Shown one piece after another: positions 5,220 through 13,018 of a stretch of DNA of 15,208 nt (positions within the stretch are counted from its first letter, which is position 1; every line of letters starts with the position of its first letter). Location: positions 1 through 15,208 of the forward strand of contig JAEZPG010000050.1 of assembly GCA_023413555.1 (NCBI GenBank), written 5' to 3'. The position numbers and the translations under genes are program-made. The notes under the pieces are model-generated. The model ran no database searches. It worked only from the letters and a program-made list of their open reading frames with translations, and was not told the DNA's origin. Origin of the DNA: Bacillota bacterium (lineage in GTDB: Bacteria > Bacillota > Clostridia > Lachnospirales > Lachnospiraceae).

Positions 5220-7289
5220 ATGACACGAAGACGTACTAAGGAACAAAAAATAAAAAAGTTTACATCCAAAATGCAAGCAAGCCTTTTGCTTGTATTTTGT
5301 ATTATTATTTTGATTTTTATATCACTGATTGGACGCCTTTTTTATCTGAACAAAAAGGATGGAGAACGCTATGCAAAAAAGGTACTTTCTCAACAGTCCT
5401 ATAGTCATTCCATAATTCCTTATAAGCGAGGAACTATTTATGATCGTAATGGGACAGTTCTAGCCAAGAGCACTAAGGTATACAATCTGATTATAGATCC
5501 AAAGGTTATGTTGACAAAAGGGAAAGATAGCAAAGGGAAAGAAATAACTCCTTATGTGGATACGACTATTAGTGCCTTAGTGGAGGCATTTGGGGTGGAT
5601 GAAGCAGATGTTCGATCTGTATTAAAGGAAAAGAGTACATCCAGTTATGTGATTTATAAAAAACAGATTTCTTATGAGGATAGAAAAAAATTCCAAGAGA
5701 TTGTGGAAAGAATTGAAAAAGATAAGAACGGCAACTATGTAAAAGGGGTATGGTTTGAAGATAACTATGTTAGAACCTATCCACTTAATAGTTTAGCCAG
5801 TAATGTGATAGGCTTTACTTTCTCCGGCAATGTGGGCAATAATGGAATTGAAGGGTATTATAATGATGAACTTAATGGAGTGAATGGTAGCCAATTTGGT
5901 TATTTTGATGCTAATTCTAATGTAGAAGATACCATAAAGCCCACTACAAATGGTCACAACATTATATCTACCCTAGATGTGAATATACAGACGATTGTAG
6001 AAAAAAAGATTAAAGAATTTGACGAAAAAATTAAGAACAAAAAGACAAAAGTAATTGTGGCAAATCCCAACAATGGGGAGATATATGCCATGGCGGAATC
6101 GGGCAATTATGATTTGAATAATCCTAGAGATTTAAGCAGCCTATATACTAAAAAAGAATTGAATAAGATGACAGCTGAACAGTATCAGGCTGCCCTGGAT
6201 AGCCTGTGGAGAAATACCATGGTTAGTGATACTTTTGAACCAGGTTCTGTAATCAAGCCTTTGGTAGCTGCCGCTGCTTTGGAAGAAGGCAAGGTTAGTG
6301 CTAATCAAACATTTACCTGTGATGGTGGAGAGAAAATTGCTGGTCATACGATAAGATGCTCGAATAGAATCGGACATGGAGAACTAAACTTAGAACAAGT
6401 ATTAGCGAAGTCCTGTAATGACGGCATTATGAAGATAGCAAAAAATCTAACTAGGTCATTATTTAACTACTATCAGGATAATTTTAGCCTCAGTACACGT
6501 GCTGGTATAGATCTGCTTGGGGAGGCCTATGGTTTAGTATATGATGAGAATGGTTTAAACGAAGCAGAATTGGCAACCAGTAGCTTCGGACAGAGCATGT
6601 CGGTTTCGATGGTACAGGTATTGGCTGCTGTATCATCTGCAATCAATGGAGGTTATTACTATACCCCTCATGTAGTTAAGCAGATTACTACAGAAAATGG
6701 AGCAGTAGTTAAGAATGTGGAAGAGGATTATCAGAGACAGGTAATTTCTGAGGCCACTAGTAAGAAGATTCGAGAATATCTTCGTGCTACAGTAGAAAGT
6801 GGAACTGGTAAAAAAGCTCAGATAGCTGGTTTTGATATTGGAGGAAAGACGGGTACTGCTCAGAAGAGGCCAGTATCAGAAGATAAGTATATCGTATCAT
6901 TTATCGGGTTTGCGCCTGTTACAAATCCGGAAGTTGTAGTTTATGCGGTGGTGGATGAACCGGAAGGTGAGGAGTATTACGATAGTAGTTCAATAACATG
7001 TGAACTAACCAGAGATATTATGAAAGAGATATTTCCATTCGTAGGAATATTCTCCACGAAAGAAACTACCGATGGAACAAGTATAAAGGATGATGGAGAA
7101 GTAACAAAGCCTACCACTAGTCCATCTCCAAGTCCAAAGGCAAGTCCAAAGGCAAGCACATCTCCGAGCCCTAATCCAAATGATGACACCCAAGAAGATT
7201 ATGGAGTATTAGACGATGCAAATTTGCCAGAACCAAATTTACCAAAACCAGAGATAGAAGAACCGAATAATAACTCTACATCAGAATAG
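5220..7289 (+). CDS. ftsI: Class B penicillin-binding protein (FtsI/PBP2B type, no PASTA)
   Basis: Peptidoglycan DD-transpeptidase expected to crosslink septal wall with FtsW. The 689 residues run: basic cytoplasmic tail, membrane anchor (about 20-42), PBP dimerisation domain beginning near the RGTIYDRNG block (70-78), and transpeptidase domain. All three active-site motifs are intact: S343-V-I-K346 (catalytic Ser), S398-C-N400 and K543-T-G545. The last 60 residues or so (about 629-689) are a low-complexity tail with SPSPSPKASPKAS repeats and then acidic, Pro-rich sequence. No PASTA domain is present, unlike B. subtilis PBP2B. A weak GGGGG-type ribosome binding site adjoins the ftsL stop, with ATG at 5220 nine bases after it. 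It sits in tandem with a second class B PBP. Which of the two serves vegetative division is inferred from order. Confidence 0.92.
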   Translation: MTRRRTKEQKIKKFTSKMQASLLLVFCIIILIFISLIGRLFYLNKKDGERYAKKVLSQQSYSHSIIPYKRGTIYDRNGTVLAKSTKVYNLIIDPKVMLTKGKDSKGKEITPYVDTTISALVEAFGVDEADVRSVLKEKSTSSYVIYKKQISYEDRKKFQEIVERIEKDKNGNYVKGVWFEDNYVRTYPLNSLASNVIGFTFSGNVGNNGIEGYYNDELNGVNGSQFGYFDANSNVEDTIKPTTNGHNIISTLDVNIQTIVEKKIKEFDEKIKNKKTKVIVANPNNGEIYAMAESGNYDLNNPRDLSSLYTKKELNKMTAEQYQAALDSLWRNTMVSDTFEPGSVIKPLVAAAALEEGKVSANQTFTCDGGEKIAGHTIRCSNRIGHGELNLEQVLAKSCNDGIMKIAKNLTRSLFNYYQDNFSLSTRAGIDLLGEAYGLVYDENGLNEAELATSSFGQSMSVSMVQVLAAVSSAINGGYYYTPHVVKQITTENGAVVKNVEEDYQRQVISEATSKKIREYLRATVESGTGKKAQIAGFDIGGKTGTAQKRPVSEDKYIVSFIGFAPVTNPEVVVYAVVDEPEGEEYYDSSSITCELTRDIMKEIFPFVGIFSTKETTDGTSIKDDGEVTKPTTSPSPSPKASPKASTSPSPNPNDDTQEDYGVLDDANLPEPNLPKPEIEEPNNNSTSE
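7131..7154 (+). repeat. 12-bp tandem repeat coding for an SPKA repeat
   Basis: AGTCCAAAGGCA occurs twice in direct succession (7131-7142 and 7143-7154) inside the Pro/Ser-rich tail of the first PBP. It keeps the reading frame, so copy number could vary without disrupting the protein. Confidence 0.9.
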
Positions 7290-7309
7290 AAATATTAAAA
7301 TCTACTCAT

Positions 7310-7357
7310 ATCCTTATTCCTTTTGTAATAAAATAAAAGAAGTGAAGGAATAAGGAT
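7310..7357 (+). promoter_or_regulatory. 13-bp inverted repeat enclosing the spoVD ribosome binding site
   Basis: ATCCTTATTCCTT (7310-7322) is an exact inverted repeat of AAGGAATAAGGAT (7345-7357) around a 22-base loop. The right arm holds two AAGGA motifs (7345-7349 and 7352-7356). The second is the only good ribosome binding site for the start at 7365, eight bases away. No T run follows, so it is not an intrinsic terminator. It could control translation of the downstream PBP or be a protein-binding palindrome. Confidence 0.7.
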
Positions 7358-7364
7358 GATGTAG

Positions 7365-9305
7365 ATGGATCAATATCGTACATATAATCGTCGTGGTACA
7401 TTATTTATTATGATAGTTATAATAGTAGCAATTATAGGTCTTTTTTCAAGACTAGCCTATTTGATGATAGCAAAATCAGAGTATTATGGGGCAAAGGCTC
7501 AGGAACTTCATGAAAGAGAGCGTCCCATCAAAGCGGAACGTGGTGTCATTTATGATACCAATGGTGTTATTCTTGCAAGTAACAAGCCAGTTTGTACGAT
7601 ATCGGTCATACACAGTCAGATTACAGATCCTCAAAAGGTGATTGATGTTTTGAGTAAGGAATTAGGATTGACTGAGGAAAAGGTCAAGAAAAGGGTAGAT
7701 AAGGTTAGTAGCATTGAGCGAATTAAATCCAACGTAAGCAAAGAAATAGCCGATAAAATTCGTGAGTATGATTTAGATGGTGTTATGGTAGATGAGGACT
7801 ACAAAAGATATTATCCGTTGGGTTCTCTTGCTTCTAAAGTACTTGGCTTTACAGGAAGTGACAACCAGGGGATAATAGGTCTAGAGGTAAAATACAATTC
7901 CTATTTGCAAGGGATGGATGGGAAAATCTTGACTTTAACTACTGCAAAAGGCGTAGAGATTGAAAATGCTGCAGAAGACAGGAGGGAACCTGTCGCAGGG
8001 AAAGATGTGCATTTGAGCCTAGATGTGAATGTTCAGACATATGCTGAGCAGCTTGCTAAAAAAGTGTGTGAAGCCAAGAGCGCAAAAAATGTAAAGGTTA
8101 TTGTTATGAACCCTAGTAATGGCGAATTAATGGCCATGGTGAATTATCCAGAATTTGATTTAAATGATCCTTATACCTTAAATTATAACGTGGACAATAG
8201 TGAAAGTCTTTCTGAAAAGCAAAAAACCACTCTTTTAAATGAGATGTGGCGGAATGGTTGTATCAGTGATACATATGAACCAGGTAGTGCCTTTAAGATA
8301 GTGACTGCTACAGCAGCTTTAGAAGAGGGTGTGGTAAAGCTATCAGATAAATTTTTTTGCCCAGGTTATAAGAAAGTGGAGGATCGTACTATAAGATGCC
8401 ACAAGGTAGGGGGGCATGGTTCTCAGAATTTTGTGGAAGGAATCAAGAATTCCTGTAACCCAGTATTTATGACACTAGGGGAGCGACTTGGAATCAAGAA
8501 TATGTATAAGTATTTCACTAGGCTTGGCCTATTTGAAAAGACGGGAGTGGATCTTCCTGGTGAGGCCAGCTCCATTATGCATAAGATTGAAAATGTAAAA
8601 CCAGTAGAATTGGCTACTATGTCTTTTGGCCAGGGTTTTCAGATTACTCCTTTGCAGCTTTGTGCTTCTGTTAGTGCCGTAGTAAATGGAGGAACTATGG
8701 TTACTCCACATTTTGGTGTTGCAGTCACAACTAAGGATGGGGAAGTTTTTGAAGAATTATCCTATAAGAAAAAGGATAATGCCGTTTCCAAGGAGACCTC
8801 TGAAACAATGAAAAGTCTTTTGGAGCAGGTTGTTTCTAGTGGTACAGGAAAAAGGGCGTATTTGCCTGGCTTTCGTATTGGTGGAAAGACTGCTACCTCA
8901 GAGAAACTACCTCGTGGTAATGCAAAATATATCTCTAGTTTCATTGGTTTTGCACCGGCTGAGAATCCTAAAGTATTGGCTATCGTTCTGATTGATGAGC
9001 CTCAAGGCATCTATTATGGTGGAACAATTGCTGCTCCCGTTATTGGAGAATTATTTGATAATATACTTCCTTATTTAGGGATAGAACCCAAATACACAGA
9101 GGAAGAAGTAAAAGAGCAAGATATTAAGAGCATAACAATCCCTAATTTTGTTGGGTTGACAGTAGAAGAAGTCAAAAAGTTGGCGAAGGCATTGGGAATA
9201 GAATCAATCTACTATTCTACAGATGGGAATGTGGTGACAGAACAATTCCCACTTAGTGGCGAGGTTGTGGACAAAAATAGCGACTTGATTCTGTATTTGG
9301 AATAG
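7365..9305 (+). CDS. spoVD: Class B penicillin-binding protein with one PASTA domain (SpoVD type)
   Basis: Peptidoglycan transpeptidase of the SpoVD family, which in B. subtilis makes spore cortex with SpoVE. The 646 residues contain a membrane anchor (about 12-34), the dimerisation domain starting near AERGVIYDTNG, the transpeptidase domain and one C-terminal PASTA domain (about 586-646, SITIPNFVGLTVEEV). One PASTA domain fits SpoVD; B. subtilis PBP2B has two. Motifs are S308-A-F-K311, S363-C-N365 and K508-T-A510. The third is KTA, not the usual KTG. I recall KTA in other clostridial SpoVD-like proteins but could not check. ATG at 7365 is preceded in frame by a stop, so the start is well fixed. 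Its ribosome binding site lies in a perfect hairpin arm. It could instead serve vegetative division. Confidence 0.9.
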   Translation: MDQYRTYNRRGTLFIMIVIIVAIIGLFSRLAYLMIAKSEYYGAKAQELHERERPIKAERGVIYDTNGVILASNKPVCTISVIHSQITDPQKVIDVLSKELGLTEEKVKKRVDKVSSIERIKSNVSKEIADKIREYDLDGVMVDEDYKRYYPLGSLASKVLGFTGSDNQGIIGLEVKYNSYLQGMDGKILTLTTAKGVEIENAAEDRREPVAGKDVHLSLDVNVQTYAEQLAKKVCEAKSAKNVKVIVMNPSNGELMAMVNYPEFDLNDPYTLNYNVDNSESLSEKQKTTLLNEMWRNGCISDTYEPGSAFKIVTATAALEEGVVKLSDKFFCPGYKKVEDRTIRCHKVGGHGSQNFVEGIKNSCNPVFMTLGERLGIKNMYKYFTRLGLFEKTGVDLPGEASSIMHKIENVKPVELATMSFGQGFQITPLQLCASVSAVVNGGTMVTPHFGVAVTTKDGEVFEELSYKKKDNAVSKETSETMKSLLEQVVSSGTGKRAYLPGFRIGGKTATSEKLPRGNAKYISSFIGFAPAENPKVLAIVLIDEPQGIYYGGTIAAPVIGELFDNILPYLGIEPKYTEEEVKEQDIKSITIPNFVGLTVEEVKKLAKALGIESIYYSTDGNVVTEQFPLSGEVVDKNSDLILYLE

Positions 9306-9350
9306 TCTATAATAAAATGATTGATTATGCAAGAATCAAAATGGATTTAT

Positions 9351-9357
9351 GAGGTGA
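9351..9357 (+). promoter_or_regulatory. Ribosome binding site deciding the GTG start of mraY
   Basis: GAGGTGA lies four bases before GTG at 9362. The overlapping ATG at 9360 is followed directly by TGA, so only the GTG can open the mraY frame here. Confidence 0.75.
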
Positions 9358-9361
9358 AGAT

Positions 9362-10321
9362 GTGAGCTTTGAGATTGCCATTCCTGTAATTATCGCATTC
9401 GCTATCTGCGTTTGCCTCTGCCCAATCTTTATTCCATTTTTGAGAAGACTTAAATTTGGGCAATACATTCGTGAAGAAGGACCTGAAAGTCACCAAAAGA
9501 AGTCAGGCACTCCTACTATGGGAGGCCTTATTATACTGATTAGTGTTGTGGTTACCTCATTATTTTTTGTACAGGATTATCCTAATCTTATTCCAATTTT
9601 GTTTACTACCATTGGGTTTGGTCTGATTGGATTTCTAGATGACTATATCAAGGTCGTTATGAAACGTAATCTGGGACTTAGAGCCTGGCAGAAGCTGTTA
9701 GGACAGTTAATAGTGACCGGTGTATTCATTTACTATATACAGAACTTTTCTTCTGTTGGAACGGGTCTAGTAATTCCTTTTAGCAACAAGGTATTAGACA
9801 TTACCTATCTCTATGTTCCTTTTGTATTTTTGGTAATGTTAGGTACTGTTAACGGTGTTAATTTTACAGATGGATTAGATGGTCTGGCTTCTGGTGTTAC
9901 AATTTTAGTAGCCACATTTTTTACTATGATTTCAGTGTCAGCACATACAGGAATTTCTCCTATTACCTGCGCTGTGGCGGGTAGCCTGTTGGGGTTTTTG
10001 GTGTATAATGTGTATCCTGCCAAGGTATTTATGGGAGATACGGGCTCTTTGGCTTTGGGAGGGTTTGTGGCATCTACAGCATTTGTACTTCGTATTCCTA
10101 TTTTCATTGCTATTGTAGGAATAGTCTATTTGATTGAGGTAATCAGCGTAATGCTTCAAGTGGCTTACTTTAAATTAACTGGAGGAAAGCGCTTGTTTAA
10201 GATGGCACCGATTCATCATCATTTTGAATTGTGTGGATGGTCTGAAACCCGTGTGGTGGCAGTATTTTGTATCGTGACCACATTGATGTGTCTGGTTGGA
10301 TTTATGGCATTACAGAGATAA
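9362..10321 (+). CDS. mraY: Phospho-N-acetylmuramoyl-pentapeptide transferase
   Basis: Polytopic membrane enzyme that transfers phospho-MurNAc-pentapeptide from UDP to undecaprenyl phosphate, making lipid I. The 319 residues form about ten membrane helices. Landmarks are ESHQKKSGTPTMGG in the first cytoplasmic loop, the Asp pair D93-D94 in LDDYIK, NFTDGLDGLA at 167-176, FMGDTGS with D226, and the His cluster H285-H287 before FELCGW. These match the catalytic and Mg-binding residues of MraY. The start is GTG at 9362. It follows the SpoVD-type gene after 56 bases. In many Firmicutes murE or murF stands at this point; neither is here. Confidence 0.97.
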   Translation: MSFEIAIPVIIAFAICVCLCPIFIPFLRRLKFGQYIREEGPESHQKKSGTPTMGGLIILISVVVTSLFFVQDYPNLIPILFTTIGFGLIGFLDDYIKVVMKRNLGLRAWQKLLGQLIVTGVFIYYIQNFSSVGTGLVIPFSNKVLDITYLYVPFVFLVMLGTVNGVNFTDGLDGLASGVTILVATFFTMISVSAHTGISPITCAVAGSLLGFLVYNVYPAKVFMGDTGSLALGGFVASTAFVLRIPIFIAIVGIVYLIEVISVMLQVAYFKLTGGKRLFKMAPIHHHFELCGWSETRVVAVFCIVTTLMCLVGFMALQR

Positions 10322-10364
10322 AAGCAAAATAGTAAGCTTAGAATTTACGTTCTTGGGAGGACAT

Positions 10365-11729
10365 ATGGAACTGAAAAATAAAAAGGTTCTTGTTGTGGGA
10401 ACCGGTATAAGTGGCATAGCAGCCACAAGTCTTATTTGCCAGAACAATGGAAATGTTACTTTAATAGATGGCAATACAAAATTAAATAAAGACGACATTA
10501 GAAAGCAGCTTCCTGCAGAATATCAGGTGGATATAGTCATTGGTGAACTACCTGAGGAACAACTGAACCAATATGACTATGCAGTATTAAGTCCGGGAGT
10601 TCCCACTGATCTGTCATTTGTGGAATATATGAGATTACGTGGTATACCTATTCTGGGGGAGATTGAGTTAGCTTATGCATTTGAACCCGGAAGAATAGTA
10701 GGGATTACAGGAACCAATGGAAAAACTACTACCACAGCCTTAGCAGGAGCCATAATGAAGTCCTATTTTGAGACTGTTCAAGTGGTCGGTAACATTGGGC
10801 TTCCCTATACCAGTATAGTTACAGAGAATAATAAGAATAGTGTAACGGTAGCAGAACTTAGTAGCTTTCAACTAGAAACAGTGTCTAAATTCCATCCGAC
10901 TGTCAGTGCTATTTTAAATATTACGCCAGATCATTTAAATAGACATCACACCATGGAGAATTATATAGCTGCCAAATGCAATATAACAAAGAACCAGACA
11001 AGTGAGGATACCTGTGTTCTTAACTATGAGGATGAGGTATTACGTTCCTTCGGGGATAAACTTTCCTGTAAGGTTATTTATTTTAGTAGTAAAAGAGAGC
11101 TACAAGTAGGCATGTATCTTAAAGATGAGGCGATTTACTGGTCAGATGGAGATAACGTCACTAAGGTTTGCGATGTTTTGGAGCTCCTTCTTTTGGGTGT
11201 CCATAACTACGAGAATGTAATGGCAGCGATTGCCATGGCTATAGCCATGAAGGTCCCATTTGATTGTATTCATAAAGCAATTACAGAATTTCACGCTGTA
11301 GAGCATAGAATTGAGTTTGTTAAGGAAGTAAAAGGTGTTAAATATTACAATGACTCAAAAGGGACCAATCCAGATGCTGCCATAAAGGGTATCAAGGCAA
11401 TGACTGGAAAAACATGTCTCATTGGAGGAGGTTATGATAAGGACTCTGAATACGATGAGTGGATTCAAGCTTTTGATGGCAAAGTGAAACACCTTGTTTT
11501 GCTTGGTCAGACTAGGGATAAGATTGCTGAGGCTGCAAGGAGAAATGGATTTACCGATATCATTATGGTAGATTCATTAAAAGAAGCAGTAGATACCTGC
11601 TATCACCTTGCTGAGCCTGGAGAAAGTGTGCTATTGTCCCCTGCATGTGCCAGCTGGGGAATGTTTAAAAACTATGAGCAGCGTGGTGATATGTTTAAGG
11701 AAATGGTACATGAACTTCCTGAGAATTAA
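10365..11729 (+). CDS. murD: UDP-N-acetylmuramoyl-L-alanine--D-glutamate ligase
   Basis: Cytoplasmic ATP-dependent ligase that adds D-Glu to UDP-MurNAc-L-Ala. The 454 residues show the three Mur ligase domains. These are an N-terminal UDP-binding Rossmann fold opening KKVLVVGTGISGIAA, the central ATPase with GITGTNGKTTTT at 113-124 and NITPDHLNRH further on, and a C-terminal domain with HRIEFV, YNDSKGTNPDA and LSPACASWGMF. AAKCNI holds the Lys expected to be carbamylated. ATG at 10365 follows GGGAGG (10355-10360) by four bases. A longer in-frame extension would overlap mraY and adds unrelated sequence. It lies 43 bases after mraY and is the only amino-acid-adding Mur ligase in the window. Confidence 0.97.
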   Translation: MELKNKKVLVVGTGISGIAATSLICQNNGNVTLIDGNTKLNKDDIRKQLPAEYQVDIVIGELPEEQLNQYDYAVLSPGVPTDLSFVEYMRLRGIPILGEIELAYAFEPGRIVGITGTNGKTTTTALAGAIMKSYFETVQVVGNIGLPYTSIVTENNKNSVTVAELSSFQLETVSKFHPTVSAILNITPDHLNRHHTMENYIAAKCNITKNQTSEDTCVLNYEDEVLRSFGDKLSCKVIYFSSKRELQVGMYLKDEAIYWSDGDNVTKVCDVLELLLLGVHNYENVMAAIAMAIAMKVPFDCIHKAITEFHAVEHRIEFVKEVKGVKYYNDSKGTNPDAAIKGIKAMTGKTCLIGGGYDKDSEYDEWIQAFDGKVKHLVLLGQTRDKIAEAARRNGFTDIIMVDSLKEAVDTCYHLAEPGESVLLSPACASWGMFKNYEQRGDMFKEMVHELPEN

Positions 11730-11795
11730 TGGATGTTTAGCGTACAAACACTTTTGAGTGATAATGTATAGTAACAATAAGCTGGGAGTGGAAAA

Positions 11796-12944
11796 ATGAC
11801 AAGAAATGAAAGAGAAAAGGGCAAAAAGAAAAAATTTCATAGCTACTACGATTACAGCTTATTAATTTTGACTTTGTTTATTGTGGGTTTTGGTTTAATT
11901 ATGATATATAGCACCAGTTCCTATAATGCGGAGATTCATTTAAATGATCCTACGTATTATTTGAGGAAACAGGCTTTTTCGGTGGCGCTAGGGATTGTGG
12001 CTATGATTTTCTTATCCAATGTAGATTATCACAGATTATTAATGCCACTTCCTGTCATTCGATTTAAACCGGTTACTTTGCTTTATATATTATGTATCTT
12101 TTTACAGGTACTTGTATTGTTTGTAGGCAAGGAAATTAATGGTGCAAAAAGATGGATTTATTTTCCGATAATCGGTTCCTTCCAGCCTTCTGAGTTATCG
12201 AAGGTTGCTACAATACTGTATGTAGCTTATGTGGTGCAGCTATCACCGAAAAGGCTAAGCAAATTCTCAGGCTTTTTACGGATAACGATTCTACTGTCAC
12301 CATTAATTGGGTTTATTGTAATAGAAAATCTTAGTACAGCAATTGTGGTAACAGGAATATTAGTTGCAGTTTGCTTTGTGGCCAGTCGTAAGAAGGTTTA
12401 TTATGCAGTAGTTGCCTGTATAGGAGCGGCTGGAATAGCGGCATTTATCAGTATGGTTTCCTTTCGTGCACTACGTTTTCGCGTTTGGCTTAATGTGGAG
12501 ACAGAAGAGAAGGGCTATCAGATTTTACAAGGCTTGTATGCTATTGCATCAGGAGGTCTATTTGGTGTTGGCTTAGGAAAAAGTATGCAAAAGCTAGGTT
12601 TTATTCCAGAGTCACACAATGATATGATTTTTTCTATCATATGTGAAGAGCTTGGACTGTTTGGCGCAGTCTTAGTAATTATAATCTTTATATTAATCAT
12701 ATGGAGATTATTTATTATAGCGATCAGCTCACCGGATTTATTTGGCGGACTGATCTGTGTTGGTGTTATGTCACACATTGCAATTCAAGTAATTATTAAT
12801 ATCGCAGTAGTGACCAACAGTATTCCATCTACAGGTATCCCATTGCCATTTATCAGCTATGGAGGTACTTCAGTAGCAATTCTTTTAGCTGAAATGGGGA
12901 TTGCCCTTAGCGTTTCCAATCAGATAAAATACGAACGGCAGTAA
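11796..12944 (+). CDS. ftsW: SEDS glycan polymerase FtsW/SpoVE
   Basis: Membrane peptidoglycan glycosyltransferase of the SEDS family, which polymerises lipid II together with a class B PBP. The 382 residues have a basic cytoplasmic start (KGKKKKFH) and about ten membrane helices. Family landmarks are NGAKRWIYF, QPSELSK, PESHNDMIF with D276 matching the catalytic Asp of RodA, and the signature TNSIPSTGIPLPFISYGG (ends near residue 357). GGGAG (11784-11788) lies seven bases before ATG 11796. The position after murD matches spoVE in B. subtilis, so it may serve sporulation, vegetative division or both. Only one SEDS gene is present for two PBPs. The sequence alone does not separate FtsW from SpoVE. 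Confidence 0.94.
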   Translation: MTRNEREKGKKKKFHSYYDYSLLILTLFIVGFGLIMIYSTSSYNAEIHLNDPTYYLRKQAFSVALGIVAMIFLSNVDYHRLLMPLPVIRFKPVTLLYILCIFLQVLVLFVGKEINGAKRWIYFPIIGSFQPSELSKVATILYVAYVVQLSPKRLSKFSGFLRITILLSPLIGFIVIENLSTAIVVTGILVAVCFVASRKKVYYAVVACIGAAGIAAFISMVSFRALRFRVWLNVETEEKGYQILQGLYAIASGGLFGVGLGKSMQKLGFIPESHNDMIFSIICEELGLFGAVLVIIIFILIIWRLFIIAISSPDLFGGLICVGVMSHIAIQVIINIAVVTNSIPSTGIPLPFISYGGTSVAILLAEMGIALSVSNQIKYERQ

Positions 12945-12954
12945 CAGGTTTAAA

Positions 12955-12983
12955 TTCACACATATTAGCACATGACATATAAT
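12955..12983 (+). promoter_or_regulatory. Internal promoter for murA and divIB
   Basis: TTCACA (12955-12960) and a perfect TATAAT (12978-12983) are 17 bases apart, one mismatch from the sigma-A consensus over both boxes. Transcription would start near 12990, 29 bases before the preferred murA start. This is the best-matching promoter in the window. Confidence 0.75.
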
Positions 12984-13005
12984 ATACTATATTTTTATCG
13001 ATGTC

Positions 13006-13012
13006 AGAGGTG
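13006..13012 (+). promoter_or_regulatory. Ribosome binding site deciding the murA start
   Basis: AGAGGTG lies six bases before GTG 13019. It falls inside the frame if the upstream ATG at 13001 were used, and that ATG has only AT-rich sequence before it. Confidence 0.65.
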
Positions 13013-13018
13013 TGCCAA

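Noticed and set aside
7293..7312. Possible sigma-E promoter upstream of spoVD (AATATT and CATATCC)
   Set aside because: The boxes are about 10 bases apart, where 14-15 is expected, and the -10 match is poor.
9811..10107. Long open frame of 98 codons on the minus strand inside mraY
   Set aside because: It is antisense to a clear conserved gene, has no recognisable domain, and looks like a codon-bias shadow. The 134-codon minus-strand frame in murA (13852-14256) was rejected for the same reason.
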